A stretch of DNA of 64,000 nt from Adiantum capillus-veneris (Eukaryota > Streptophyta > Polypodiopsida > Polypodiales > Pteridaceae), in assembly GCA_014529385.2 (NCBI GenBank), contig CM043944.1:48836768-48900767 (forward strand), read 5' to 3'. Positions 9,270 to 22,147 of this stretch are shown here, piece by piece; position 1 is the stretch's first letter, and every line of letters starts with the position of its first letter. Below the pieces are notes generated by a model. That model was not told the DNA's origin. It did no database searches and saw only the letters and a program-made list of their open reading frames with translations. A program made the position numbers and the translations under genes.

Positions 9270-9901
9270 CCATCAATGTCACGACAAAAACTAGGCATCA
9301 CCGACTTCCAGTTAGGGGAGATTACTAGGCCCTATGATCTAACATTGGATGTGGTAGAGCAAGGACTAGAGATTACATGGCCACATTTGCTACACCTCGC
9401 ACCAAAGGTAAGGCGGTAGTGGTCCAAAATGGTAAGTACAAGGTGCTCCAAGGTAAAGGTAGCCGGAGAAATTTCGGGTTGCAACATGGATGACATCCTT
9501 CCAATTGTCAACGTCAACATAAAGGGTAAAAGGGTTGGAAACACCTACATTGATGGTGGTGCACAAAATTGTGTGATGAGTGAAGCTATGATGCTTCAAC
9601 TAGGGCTCGAGGTTGACAGGCCTTCTCCATGCAAGGTAAAGATGCAAAAAAAAACACAAAAGTAAAATGTGTGGGTGTGGTAAGTATTGTGAAGGTAATA
9701 GCCTTCAATACTGAGGTAGAAGTAGATGTTTTTGTAATGTCTACTAAGGGGGAGGGCTATCCATTAATCTTGGGAAGGCCATGGTTGATGGCCATGAAGG
9801 CCAAGCAAGACTGGGGCACTGGGCTTCTACGCATGATCAATAAGAAAGCGGAAACAATCTACTACGACATGAAGACCGGCAAGCAGAAGCAAACGGATTA
9901 G
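9270..9901 (+). pseudogene. Element A aspartic protease region, frameshifted
   Basis: Protease that would cleave Gag-Pol. A conserved pre-protease block (ITDFQLGEI) parallels element B (VSDFPLGDG). It is followed by the active-site loop YIDGGAQNCV, with DGGA in place of the usual D(S/T)GA as also in element B, and by YPLILGRPWL, the family's C-terminal core motif. A frameshift falls near 9650 at an A-rich run. 9902-10300 continues the Glu/Ser/Thr-rich linker with stops. Confidence 0.72.
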
Positions 9902-10309
9902 AGACATCAACAGATGAAACCACTAGTGAGTCTTCCACTTTTGAGGAGGAGACCACATCCACCGACGAAGGCGACAGCTCCATCGATGTGATGGTATCAT
10001 CATGAAGGATCTACAAAGGGTAAGAACAATTGGCGACCCGCCACCAGATGGGCAAAGCAACGAAGAGGAAAGTAAATCACCTGGCTTAGGAGAAAGTAGG
10101 TTGAAGAGTATGCTGTCTATGGAGCTAACAATTTAAGAAAAAGATAAATTTTTGCAAATGTTGATGGGATTTCTTGACCTTTTCATTGACAACTATGAAA
10201 GAATCATAGGTATTATAGTAGTGGAACATCAGATTAAGTTGAAGGAAGGGGTAAAACTAGTTGTGAAAAAGCTACAACGGTTGGGGTCATACAAGAAAAG
10301 GCACTCCTT

Positions 10310-11540
10310 GCTGAGATAAGGAAGCTACTAGAAGTAGGGTTCATCTATCCTGCTGTTGAAAACTCAGAGTGGGTGTCACCCATAGTAGTGACTCCTAAGA
10401 AGAATGGTAAGTGGAGGTTCTGCGTTGACTACAAACCACTAAATGCAGCTACAAAGAGAGACCACTTCCATCTTCCCTTCTTGGATGAAATTCTAAATGA
10501 AGTAGCTGGTTTTGAATGCTACACTGTGTGTGATGGTTATTTCGGGTATTTTCGAATATGCATAGACTTGGAAGGTTAGCTAAAAACCACTTTCATTATG
10601 CCATGGGGTTGTTTTCCATAGAGAGTTATGCCATTTGGTCTCACAAATGCACGTGCCACATTTCAAAGATATGTCACATATGTCTTTCAACCATTCTTTG
10701 GAGCATCCGTAAGAGTGTTCATTGATGATTTTTGTATATATAGTCCTTGCATTTCACACTTAGAAAAGGTAACTGAGGGTTTGGCAAGGTTGCAAAGCCT
10801 AGGTGGGAAATTTAATGTAGATAAGTGCCACATTGGGGAAAGTAGAGTCGTTCTTTTAGGCCATGAAATTTTAGCGGAAGGTATCAACGCCGATCCAAGT
10901 AAGGTGTCTGCACTCATAGCCCTACCTTCACCAAAAATCGCACGTCAACTGGTCTCTTTTCTACAAAAGGTGAGATACTTGAGTAGATTCATACATCTAC
11001 TATCACAACTTGTTCTACCACTGCAACAGCTCACTCAACGATCAACTTTCACTTGGGATGAGGAGAGCGAACATCACTACAACAAGGTAAAGGAGGTCTT
11101 AGCCACACTACCAACTATCTCACCACCTAAGTGGGATGAAAAATTATATGTCACCCTCAAGCGTGGGTGATGAATCCTTGGGGGTTTTGCTACTCTAGAA
11201 GGATACAAAAACATCTTTCATGAGGCCAATCTACTTCTGCAGTCGAATGATGACAACAACAGAGAAAGGTTTCACCCATGTGGAACACCTAGTCCTAGCT
11301 CTTAGATTTGCAACTACAAAGTTTAGGTCATATTTTTTACTTGGGAAATTTGTGATTTTAACCATGGATGAGATGTTTCCCTATGTCGTACAACACATGG
11401 ATGTTTCTGCTAGGATTACTAAATGGCTAGTTCGTCTGCAAGAGTTTGACTACACGATACAAGTGGAAAGCAAGACAAGGGCAAGCTTGGGGGGACTCAT
11501 GACCTACAAAAACTTTGAGAAGAAGGTAAAGCAATCTAAA
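10310..11540 (+). pseudogene. Element A reverse transcriptase and first RNase H, broken
   Basis: RT motifs in order: a primer-grip-like start (LLEVGFIYP), SPIVVTPKKNGKWRFCVDYK, CDGYFGYFRI, a stop at 10577, MPFGLTNARATFQ, the catalytic FIDDF near 10720, and the thumb (LLGHEILAEGI). The first RNase H follows (RPIYFCSRMM, EHLVLALRFATTKFRSYFL) but lacks clear catalytic Asp residues. That fits a degenerate tether RNase H in dual-RNase-H elements. Stops at about 10577, 10619 and 11168 break it. Confidence 0.8.
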
Positions 11541-11569
11541 GGGGAAGGAATTCAATCACTTCCAGATCC

Positions 11570-12010
11570 ACCGATGGTAGAAAGAGCACACTCTCTCTAC
11601 TTTGATGGAGCCTACAATCGAGCATCTGACAAAGCAGCTGCAGGCATAGTGGTCTTTGATGACAAAGGTATCAAGGTTAATTTCACTTGGCCGTTAGAAT
11701 CACATTCTAACAATGAAGCTGAGTATGCAGCATTGACCAAGGGGTTACAATGGTGTGTCTCGCAAGGGGTAAATTGCCTTAACGTGCTTGCGGATGCTCT
11801 ACTTTTGGTAAGGCAAGTAAATGGAGTATGGACATGTAAGAATCCTAGCTTGAGGACTCACTTGAATGTGTAAAACCTTTGTTGGGTAAGTTTGAAGCAG
11901 TTCAACTACACCACATCCCAAGGGCTCAAAACCATGAAGCTGATGCCTTAGCAAGCGAAACACTACGGGAAGTGGTGGTTGGGGCTATAAAGCTAAAGCT
12001 CCCATTATTT
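11570..12010 (+). pseudogene. Element A second (archaeal-like) RNase H
   Basis: LYFDGAYNRASDKAAAGIVV, SNNEAEYAAL, LNVLADALLL and NHEADALASE supply the Asp, Glu, Asp, Asp series of an archaeal/plant-type RNase HI. The frame is broken at 11871. This second RNase H between RT and integrase is the hallmark that places elements A and B near the plant Tat group. Confidence 0.75.
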
Positions 12011-12099
12011 CAAGGTAGTGACGCCTTACCCAACATCATGCATTTTTTTGAAATAAGGGAATGTCCACCGGATTTAACAAAAGGACAGAAGCAATGGCT

Positions 12100-13204
12100 T
12101 ACCCGGAAGGCCACACGGTATCGGCTTATCAATGAAGGTTTGTATTGTATATTGCCAGTTGTCATGATGGTATTTGTGGTGGTCACTTTTCCCTAGATAT
12201 AACAAGTAGGAAAATCTTGCACACTGGTTTTGTATGGCCTAGCCTCAATTGTGATGTACACCACTGGTGTAAGACATGTAAGTTGTGTCAAAAGGCCGGC
12301 ACCAGGTCACTCATGCTTGAGCAACAGACACCTATCCTTTCATACGGACCATTTGAAAAATGGGGTATAGATGCCATAGGACCATTGCCTAGGGTCAACT
12401 TAGGGAAGTTATACATCATCATGGGAGTCGACTACATGACTAGATGGGCGGAAGCCACAACCACAACTAGGATCACAGCTATGGAGGTGACTTAATTTGT
12501 CTATGAACACATATGTTGCAAGTTTGGAACACCATTAGAAATCATCTCTGATAGAGGGCCACAGCAGGCTTGGTAGGAGAGTTAATGCAAAAACTAGGCA
12601 TTACAAGGACGCACTCCTCACCATATTACCCTCAATGTAATGGCCTAGTTGAAAAGTGAATGGAATGGTTTGTAAAATTATCACCAAGCAGGTAAACAAT
12701 CATCCTGGGGATTAGGATAAATATCTACTCCCAGCTTTGTGAGCCTACCGAACCTCATTCCGTACATCTTTGGGATGAATCCCATATCATTTGGTATTTT
12801 GCAAGGAGGCAATCTTACCTATTGAGGTGCACCTAGCAAGTCTCAAAGTGATGGCAAGCCAGTTTCAATGACCCAATATGCATTTGAGAGATCACATCCT
12901 TGACTTGAAACGACTACAACTAGACAGAGAAGAAGCAATCAATTATTATGAGGCACAGGCAGAACATAGATGGCTTAGTTTCAATCAACATCTTCGGCAC
13001 AAAGATTTAAAGAAGGGCATGTTGGTGCTCCGCTATGACAATTGCTTCGACAAATGCAAAGATAAGAAGCTCCTACTCCAATGGGAAGGCCCTTTCATCA
13101 TCAGAAAGAAGTATGCCAATGGGAGCTACCAGATTATGGAAGTTGATGGTAAGCTTCATAAAACTAGAGTAAATGGTTGGCGGCTTAAACCTTATTTTCT
13201 ATGA
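12100..13204 (+). pseudogene. Element A integrase, broken
   Basis: The zinc-binding part (HDGICGGHF ... CKTCKLC) starts at about 12160. The catalytic core has first Asp in WGIDAIGPLP (12362) and second Asp in IISDRGP (12545). The region of the Glu (NGLVEK) is followed by a stop. The C-terminal part is LLLQWEGPFIIRKKYANGSY, ending RLKPYFL at 13204. Stops lie at 12493, 12657 and elsewhere. Gene order and motifs match element B. Confidence 0.78.
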
Positions 13205-13313
13205 TTTGATCAAACTCCACCTATCGACATTCCCGATGAGGACACACCATCAACCTCCACCTTTGATGACAATGCCCAAACAAATGAGTTAAAGGCATAA
13301 ATGCCCTAACCTT

Positions 13314-13323
13314 AGGGGGAGGG
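13314..13323 (+). other. Polypurine tract of element A
   Basis: AGGGGGAGGG lies just before the right LTR start (TGATACCGG at 13328), where the plus-strand DNA primer is expected. Confidence 0.7.
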
Positions 13324-13552
13324 CTAATGATACCGGATTAGCCGCACCGCCCTCTAGCCGGACCAAAGAAACTGAAGTTGGCCAGTTTTCAAAATCGCGG
13401 CCGCAAGAATCAACCCCAATCAGGGAGGAGCACAAAACCAAAAAAATGATAAAAAACATTGCTTTTAGCATTCACCACCCCCTCTATACTTCTTCCACTA
13501 GCGGGCCGCCACCAGTTTGGCCACACCCCCCTCCATTATTACCGGAGGATAG

Positions 13553-13656
<104 letters not shown>

Positions 13657-13815
13657 CGCTCGGCTCCATCAACCCCACCATCTCTCTCTTACCTTGCTTC
13701 TATATCACCCAGCCCAATGGGCACATAAAACAAGCTGCCTCCTATTTTTCTTCCACTGGCAGGCCGCCATGCTTTTACAAGAGTCTTCCTCTCTCTTTTC
13801 CATTATTCATATTAG

Positions 13816-13816
<1 letters not shown>

Positions 13817-13902
<86 letters not shown>
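13817..13902. repeat. (CT)n microsatellite, about 86 bp
   Basis: Partner of 579-627 in the left LTR, but much longer. Confidence 0.95.
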
Positions 13903-13906
<4 letters not shown>

Positions 13907-14178
13907 CCCTCCTTGCTCGTCCATACTCCTGCCTGGCGGGCTGCCATACCACCCTCCCCTCACACACTCTCTCGCCACCTCACCAACCCCTCCTCTTGTT
14001 AAACATAAGGCGGGCTGACCCTTCTCTCACACACCCTTAGACACTCTTTCTCTCTTCACACTACTCCCTCCCCTCACACTCATTCCTTCTCGCTCTCCCT
14101 ACTCTTTCTCTCTCCCCCCTTTGTCCTAAATCTCTCTCTTGCTCTCTATGAGAACGGCCCTGCGGGTGCAATCCAAAA

Positions 14179-15046
<868 letters not shown>

Positions 15047-15776
15047 TACACCCCCCCCCCCACCTCGCCACACACACACACTCCCCATCCCTCACACACG
15101 CTATCACCCCCCCCAACGTGCATAGAAAAAATTATATATATATTATATATACATGTATAATAAAATACTCCCTCTCTCTCTCTTGTTCACACCTACACAC
15201 ACTCACACCACCCCCACATACATACGCATACATACTCACAACACCCACACCTTCACACGATTACAAATAGCACACACACACATTTACGCACTCAAACATA
15301 CGCACCCATATATATATATACAATACACGCATGCATATACATACACACAAGAAAATAAAAAAAATCGAAGGAATCGACACCATCAACAAAGAAGAAAGAC
15401 GGCCAACTCGCGCAATGCTGACACTGAAGCAAGAAAAGATGCCGAAGGCATTCCCCGGCCGGCATCAAAAGGAAGTGACACGTAGCATCTCGGCATCACG
15501 CAACAAAAAACCAATTCTGGCAGCATTAAACCTCACACCAGCCACCCACACCATCAACAAAACCCCTTGTAAATGCCCTGACCCCCCACTCTTTTCAAAT
15601 AACCTAGCCAACTTCTAGTGGATTGTAAATAAAATCCCCACCCCTCTCTTACTCCCCTTCTCTCTATCTCTACCTTCCCTCCCCTTCTATCTCTCTCACT
15701 AGAGAGGCATCTAGACTCTCTACAACAACTAGTGGATATTTGCAAGAACCATTAGGTAAAGACCACCGCTCAAGCC

Positions 15777-15786
15777 TATATAAATA
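15777..15786 (+). promoter_or_regulatory. TATA box of right LTR A
   Basis: TATATAAATA lies about 2.4 kb into the LTR, about 520 bases before AATAAA. It is a well-formed plant-type TATA box. Confidence 0.6.
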
Positions 15787-16300
15787 GGCCTCCGCTAAGC
15801 ACAAAGGAGACACAAGTGAAGGAGGAACACAATAGCTCCATGCTCTCTACATTTGATGCACCACTAAGCACATAATGCACCTCCCAAGCTAGGGAGCTTA
15901 GGGCATCATGCTTTGTTGCAAGCATGGGCATTTTAGCATTAGCAACATCACCATCATCACCATTCTCCACCCATACCATGGTTGAGTAACTAGTCACGAC
16001 CACCTCATGCACATAAGGCACTCACTATTCCCTTCCCCACAAGGCAACATGAGCACGCTAGGATTGAATGCATCGATACCATGCTACCCCAGCCCACTCT
16101 CGATTCTGGTGATTAACGTTTTCGGTGGCTTCAGCGTCTTGATGTTTCCCTCAACTAACCTCCCACTAACGTGCTAACCTCCCGCTAACTCCAAAACTTC
16201 ACCATGCATCATATGGCGCTCGCATTCCATCATGCATCCCCAATGCCAAGAGCAAGCTTGGTAAGAGTCAAGACCACCGTTTGTAAGTGTCATCATGATC

Positions 16301-16306
16301 AATAAA
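16301..16306 (+). terminator. AATAAA polyadenylation signal in right LTR A
   Basis: AATAAAAGTGTGCAATGCTG is conserved with 6880-6885 in the left LTR. Confidence 0.5.
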
Positions 16307-16390
16307 AGTGTGCAATGCTGTCTTGATCTTTGAGTCCATTCTCTGTTCTCCTTAGCTTTGTTTTCCCCACATTCGCGGGATGTTTCATCT

Positions 16391-16599
16391 GTAGGAGGCT
16401 CTCTGCAGTTTGGTAACATCATGAGGGAGATTTGTAAATTGCGTCTCCAATGTTTGTAACTATTCCGACATTCTTTTCAGATAGTAATGATCAGATCTTG
16501 TACTATTCTTTTTTTGAAGAAAATACTATATGTATTGTTGGCATTCTTTTTTGTCTTATAAACATTGAATTTGTATACATTCTCGTTGGAAATCAAAAA
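16391..16599. other. Unassigned A+T-rich junction sequence
   Basis: Sequence after the abrupt end of LTR A similarity. No open frame or repeat seen. It is either the host flank or DNA joined by a deletion. Confidence 0.4.
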
Positions 16600-17165
16600 A
16601 GGTATGCTAATTATCATATCCATAGTAGCTAATTAGTATACATTCTAATTAGCATACTTCACATTTTTGTTTGTGCTAACTTCCATTCACATCATACCAT
16701 AGTATGCTAATTAGCATATATAGTATACAGGAAGTTGCCGTGTTTTCTCCTTGAAACCACTGATGGTATGCTAATTAGCATACTATCTATGCCAACATGC
16801 ATAAACAATATGCTAATTAGCATACCATTCCTTCAATTAGCATACTGTGGATTTTTTATTTTTCTAACTTCCACTCACAACATACTATGCTAATTAGCAT
16901 ACACAGTATATAGAAAGTTGCCATCCCTTCTTGAAACCAGCATACAGTATGCTAATTAGCATACATGGTATGTTTATTAGCATACACAGTATACAGAGAA
17001 TTGTTATCTCTTCTCCTTAAAACCAACAAATGTATGCTAATTAACATACTATCTATGCCTACTGGCATAGATATTATGCTAATTAGCATACCTTCAATTG
17101 GCTTACTGTACATTTTTGTTTGTGCTAGCTTCCAACTAGCATACCCACATAACACAATTAGCATA
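16600..17165. repeat. Palindromic AGCATA minisatellite array 1
   Basis: Many copies of TATGCTAATTAGCATA, a perfect 16-bp palindrome, separated by short variable spacers. A looser higher-order unit also recurs (AAGTTGCC...TTGAAACCA near 16730, 16915 and 17000). Open frames across it are shadows. Confidence 0.88.
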
Positions 17166-17586
17166 CCTTCTTATTATCATACTGTGCAAGCCACTGGCCT
17201 TCTTTGTACACATCTTTCCAAACCCTGATGCCTTTCTTATAAGCTAAATGTGCCTTCTTTTATAGATTCCATTTATATTTATGGGCTATCTGCCCAAACC
17301 ATATGGAGTCGTACTGTAAAAAGCGTAAATTGTAAGACACGAAAGGAGGCAAACTTTGAGCTTGTTTGATCACCTCTCTAGAGTTCTACATATTCTTGAT
17401 GAGCTTAGATCCTCTAGGTTTAATGAGACAGGTTGTACAAATGATCTCTCTTAAACTGAGACCCCTCTGGTGATAGACACCAAAGACAAATACACAAGGC
17501 ACACAAGAGACAGAAGATACCCAAGTTTTTTTATAAAACTACATTATCTCCGAGAAAAATTATATTGAAGATGCAGTGATTACAAC
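17166..17586. other. Unassigned spacer
   Basis: About 420 bp between the minisatellite and the 3' end of the minus-strand gene. No open frame or repeat seen; possibly its 3' UTR. Confidence 0.3.
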
Positions 17587-19467
17587 TTAAAAGCTGAAGG
17601 GCATGCTATTATAGATTGCTTCATAGATTTTTGGGTTGATTGTGTACAACTCCCGTCTCCTTGGGATGTGCTCCATGGGTATTTTGATACATCATACCAG
17701 ATGGGAAAGTACGTGGACGATGGGCTGCTTGTGGTCTAGGTTGAAGGTGTATGCATCCAATTGCTCATAATATAGACCTTGCACAACATATGAGCCTCTA
17801 TCAATTGCATTGCCCCACTCATCAAGGTACCCATTCTCCACCTTCTCCTTTGTTGCAACACACTTGACCAGGTAGAAATCCACATCCTCGACGTTGGTAG
17901 ATTTAGAGCAAATGTGTTGCCAGCACATAGGGTGCTACTAAACACATCATGATGTGTTGAGTGCTACACAAAACATCATGATGACCTTTGATGTGAAGTC
18001 ATCATAGGTAGCTGCTTCATCTTACGGATTAGAATTTGACACAGCCTCACCAAGTAATGGCAATAGAGTATGATATTCCCAAGGCTGCACGTGAGCTTTA
18101 TTGATGCATCAATTCCATCTTCCGTGCATGCATGCATCATAGGCTCTTGTTGCAAGGGAAGTTGGATCCCCATGGTTGTGCCCACGAAAAGAATGTAGAG
18201 AGCTAGTTTTTGCCACAGTGGCACAATTCCACCTCACCTCCCTGTTCACTTCCCCCTCTTTAACCTCCCAGAACACACGGGCACATTCCCTTTCTTTTAA
18301 AAGATACTGTGAAGGTGCTCCTTGCGAGGCAGGTTGGCTTGGCAGTAAGCAACCACATCAGCTGCACACCGCAAAATAGCTCCATTAGGTTTTAGTTGTT
18401 CATGGGTTAAGATTCTTTTCACAACTACTCCTGCACCATCATGCTCTCCCTTGCCTGCCCTGATCCAAAGAAGAACCAGCTCATCCCCATCTCTGTGAGT
18501 CCACCATATCTTGCAATGAAGTAAAAAGGCCTGGCTCCCTTGAACTACGAGGCTGCACCATCAGACCACACCCAATGTTGCTTAGGAGTGACACCCTCTT
18601 GTTGTAACCAGCCACAGTGTAGCATGAAGCAGTGTTGCACGAACAAAGTGTCATGCACCTTGTCATGTGATATGAGGAAGTGGATGGTTTTGACTACCTC
18701 CCCTAACCTGCGGTAGTACAATATGTGTACAAAAATGGCTACTTGACTAGAGTGTCAATGCATTGACTGAATCTCATTTTGTTCCTTGAAGGCATAATTC
18801 TCTACAAAATCAACAACTGACATGATGACATCGTACGAAAATCGAAGAAGGCGATCCTTGAATTGTTGTACTTGTCACATCAAGCCACATAGTTATGAGT
18901 CATAAAGAGCTCCAACTTGGTCTTCAAGAGTTGAAGAAACTCCCAGCACTGTATTTCTTTGTGCAAAAGATCCTTTCTTTTGTTACTACTTCCCTGCTTG
19001 TCTTGAGCTTGTACATATGTAAATACTTTCACATTAATACTATTACCTGGCTTAGTTGTCTCCAAGCAGCATAATTCCAACCTATTAACTCCACATGTGA
19101 AAAAATCTCCCATCAGGCATTCCCTTCTATGGAAAACTGCATCTGCGGGCTTTGGACAGAGAACAGACTCCCACATATGTGTGACACCTTTGAACATGTG
19201 ATGTGAAGCCAAGCAACCCTTGCTAATGTTCTCACTTGGGGCAAAGATACTGCATATACAGTCACAACCTACTATATGCAGCCCAAAAGCACGATAGCGC
19301 ATCTGGTTCAGTGTGTCCTTCAAAACGGACATTTGCACATGGTATTTGCAACATCATGTGTATCTATCCTTCAGCCGCCTACAAAAGAATGGCTTCAACA
19401 TCTCAAACATTCTCATGCCAATCTTGCAATCTAGATGTTTTTCCTCGAATCTACGAAAGAAGTCAAC

Positions 19468-20943
19468 CTGCAACATCCAAATGATTATCAGTATTCAGAT
19501 TGCTAACTAGCACATCCAACATTTTCATGAAACAAATCATAGTGTTAAATAGCACAATCAACATCCTAATGTGCATGCAACAATGTATGTTAGCTAGCAT
19601 AAAGAGTGTTAATTAGCATATATCTTGTGTTTACTAGGTAACTCTCTATGCTAGGTAGAGCACAAGGCATGCTAACTAGCACAGACCATATGCTAACTAG
19701 CATACTCCATATCATAACTAGCATACTCATTAGAACACCCATCATGATGATGAGCATACTAGGTGCTAACTAGCAGAAATTATGTTAATTAGCATACATC
19801 TTGTGATGACTAGCTAACTCTGTATGATGCTAGGTAGAACACAAGGCATTCTAACTAGCATACTCCATATGCTAACTAGCATACCCAACCCAGCTGCTAG
19901 TTCTAACTAGCATAACCCTTGTCTTAAATAGCATACCCATCATGCTAGTGAGCATACTAGGTGTTAACTAGCATAAGTGGTGTTAACTTGCATACTTTTT
20001 GTGTTGACCAACTAACTCTGTATGCTATTTAGAACTCAAGGCCTGATAAATAGCATACTCCATATGCTACCTAGAAAACTCCATAAGCTAACTAGCATAA
20101 TCACTTTTTATTAGATAGCATACTTATCATGCAATTGAGAATACTAGGTATGTAACCAGCATACTAGGTATGTTAACTAACATACCATGTATGTTAATTA
20201 GCATACATATTGTGTTAACCAACTAGCTCTGTATGCTATTTAGAACCTAAGGCATGCTAGCTATCATACTCCATATGCTAACTAGTACAGTCCATATACT
20301 AACTAGAACTATCTATATGCTAACTAGCAGTTTCCATATGCTAACTAGCATACTCCATATGCTAGCTATCATACTTACTATGCTAACTAGTATACGTATT
20401 ACAACGTCCATCATGCTATTGAGCATACTAGGTGCTAGCTAGCATAAATGATGTTAATTAGCATACATCTTGTGCTGACTAGCTAACTCTGTATGCTAGG
20501 TAGAACACAAGGAATTATTCTAACTAGCATACTCCATATGCTAAGTAGCATACCCAGCCCAGCTGCTAGTTCTAGCTAGCACAACCCTTGTCTTAAATAG
20601 CATACCCATCATGCTAGTGAGCATACTAGGTGTTAACTAGCATAAGTGGTGTTAACTTGCATACCTTTTGTATTCACCAACTAACTATGTATGCTATTTA
20701 GAACTCAAGGCGTGCTAACTAGTATACTCAAAGCTCTGTATGATATTTAGAACCCAAGGCATGCTAACTAGCATACTCCATATGCTAACTAGCACAGTCA
20801 ATATGCTAACTAGCACAGTCCATATGCTAACTAGAAAAAGTCTATAGATCACTATGCTATTGATCAACATATACAAGTTATTATGCAGTAGAGATGCAAT
20901 GAATAAAATGCATAATTTATAGTACAAGTATTTGATTGATCAC
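19468..20943 (-). other. Intron of the DDE-like gene, filled by minisatellite
   Basis: On the minus strand the donor reads CTCAG|GTGATC at 20944/20943 and the acceptor TTGCAG|GTTGAC at 19468/19467. Joining them brings two conserved protein blocks together in frame. The intron is about 1476 bp and is mostly AGCATA minisatellite. Confidence 0.6.
19540..20845. repeat. Palindromic AGCATA minisatellite array 2
   Basis: Dozens of GCTAACTAGCATA(CTCCATAT) units with GTGTTAACTAGCATA and CTATGCTATTTAGAAC variants. A higher-order unit of several hundred bp is visible: blocks at about 19800-20050 and 20470-20710 share long runs, such as CAGCCCAGCTGCTAGTTCTA at 20546 with a near copy at about 19890. The apparent 62-codon open frame at 20254 is made of repeat units. 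Confidence 0.88.
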
Positions 20944-21662
20944 CTGAGGCTCATCTAGGAGGTGCAGAGGGTGTTCTATGTACCTTTTCCTCCCCAACCG
21001 CTTTCAACAAACATCCTTCTTGTTCGATGAAACACAATTCTCCACTTTCCAAAATGTGTAGACCAATTCCTTAATTTCATATGTGATAGGGCTATGAAGG
21101 TGTTGCTTGTGACATGTAACCAATGAAATCAACCATCAACATCAAGCTTCACCTGCTGTGATCTCGCCTTGTGCAAGGTGCGACAATTGACATTTAGGAC
21201 CCTGGAAATTTTTGCAATAGGCATGTTTTCCTTTGAATTCAACATCATCTACAATGCTCCATTCTTCAAAAACAACTCCTCATTGGAACCTCGCTGCTTG
21301 ATGGTGGCCAGTGTGTTGTGAACATTGGAGACAATTGCAATCTGTACAGCAGCCTCCTCCTCAAAAGACTCATCATGGATTGCCCGAACATGCGGATGTT
21401 GAGCAACAAGATTCTAGATTTCCCACTTTTCTTATGAACTAAAACCTTCAGTCCTACTCTTGAAAGCTCTCACAATCTCGGAGGATATTTTCTTTTTTTG
21501 CTCATCGTTGAGGGCATGATATTGTCACTCAAATTTCATTTGTTTATGATCCCGTTGTTTCCTCTTTCTTACTCTCTCATAACCCCTGATTACAGAAAGA
21601 GCTAGATCTTGGGAGTTGTAATTCATTGCCTGTAGTGGCTCTCTTCTGCTTTTTCCTGAGAA

Positions 21663-21837
21663 CTGTAGACGTGCATAATATGTTACTTACTTAAAATCAC
21701 TTAAATGTATAGCTGTCAACACTTGATGCTGTAATACACACATGCTATGAACAAATGCCCTCGCAAAACTATATATGTGAACAACAAAACCAATGAATTC
21801 ATTTGGAGTGGGTGGGCTACACATAAAATTTGCTTAC
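21663..21837 (-). other. Probable upstream intron of the DDE-like gene
   Basis: The minus-strand acceptor CTACAG|TTCTC lies at 21663/21662 and a donor candidate ATG|GTAAGC near 21838. The upstream exon (EPIANIIATSSNVGNATV) is short and its start is not resolved. Confidence 0.35.
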
Positions 21838-21991
21838 CATCACATTACAGTACGGTTGCATTTCCAACATTGGAGCTAGTGGCAATAATGTTGGCTATTG
21901 GTTCTTTATTTCTGTAGGTCTGTGTCGAAATGAGAGAAAGAGCTCAGCTTTGACAACTCATCTCTGAGGTAGGATGCTCGGTGTAAGGAAT

Positions 21992-21995
<4 letters not shown>

Positions 21996-22056
<61 letters not shown>

Positions 22057-22063
22057 AGAGAGA
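21996..22063. repeat. (GA)n microsatellite
   Basis: About 28 GA units with a GGGAGGGAG break near the end. Confidence 0.93.
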
Positions 22064-22147
22064 CTCCCCACATCATCTTCAGTAACTGAAAATAGAAGCA
22101 CATGAGGAGGGAAAATAATTTTTTTATGGAACATTTGAAATTCAAAG

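Larger units (their letters stand above)
17587..21900 (-). pseudogene. Decayed multi-exon gene of an uncharacterised DDE-like transposon-protein family
   Basis: Read on the minus strand, frame segments join into one conserved protein. A 5' part (about 21662-20944) has a helix-turn-helix-like stretch (MPIAKISRVLNVNCRTLHKA), then YTFWKVENCVSSNKKDVC and GRKRYIEHPLHLLDEPQ. After an intron comes VDFFRRFEEKHLDCKIGMRM, FEMLKPFFCRRLKDRYT, a Cys-rich part (HRRECLMGDFFTCGV) and HNYVA. The core has VDFVENYAF, HDTLFVQHCFMLH, WVWSDGAAS-stop-FKGARPF, FFGSGQGKGEHDGAGVVVKR, then FWEV...W.CATV and a C-terminal domain (VDFYLVKCVATKEKVENGYL, DEWGNAIDRGSYVVQGLYY). I recall this SDGxASQFK ... GHGKGxxDGxG pattern from many uncharacterised, probably transposon-encoded proteins. 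Stops at several points and at least two frameshifts make it a pseudogene. The 5' end is uncertain. Catalytic role is inferred from the spaced Asp residues. Confidence 0.68.

Noticed and set aside
20254-20442. 62-codon open frame (MLTS repeats)
   Set aside because: Made of minisatellite units; no independent coding evidence.
19540-20845. Possible CRISPR-like array of short repeats with spacers
   Set aside because: Units are palindromic, uneven in spacing and not separated by unique spacers of constant length. The context is a eukaryotic transposon intron with no cas genes.
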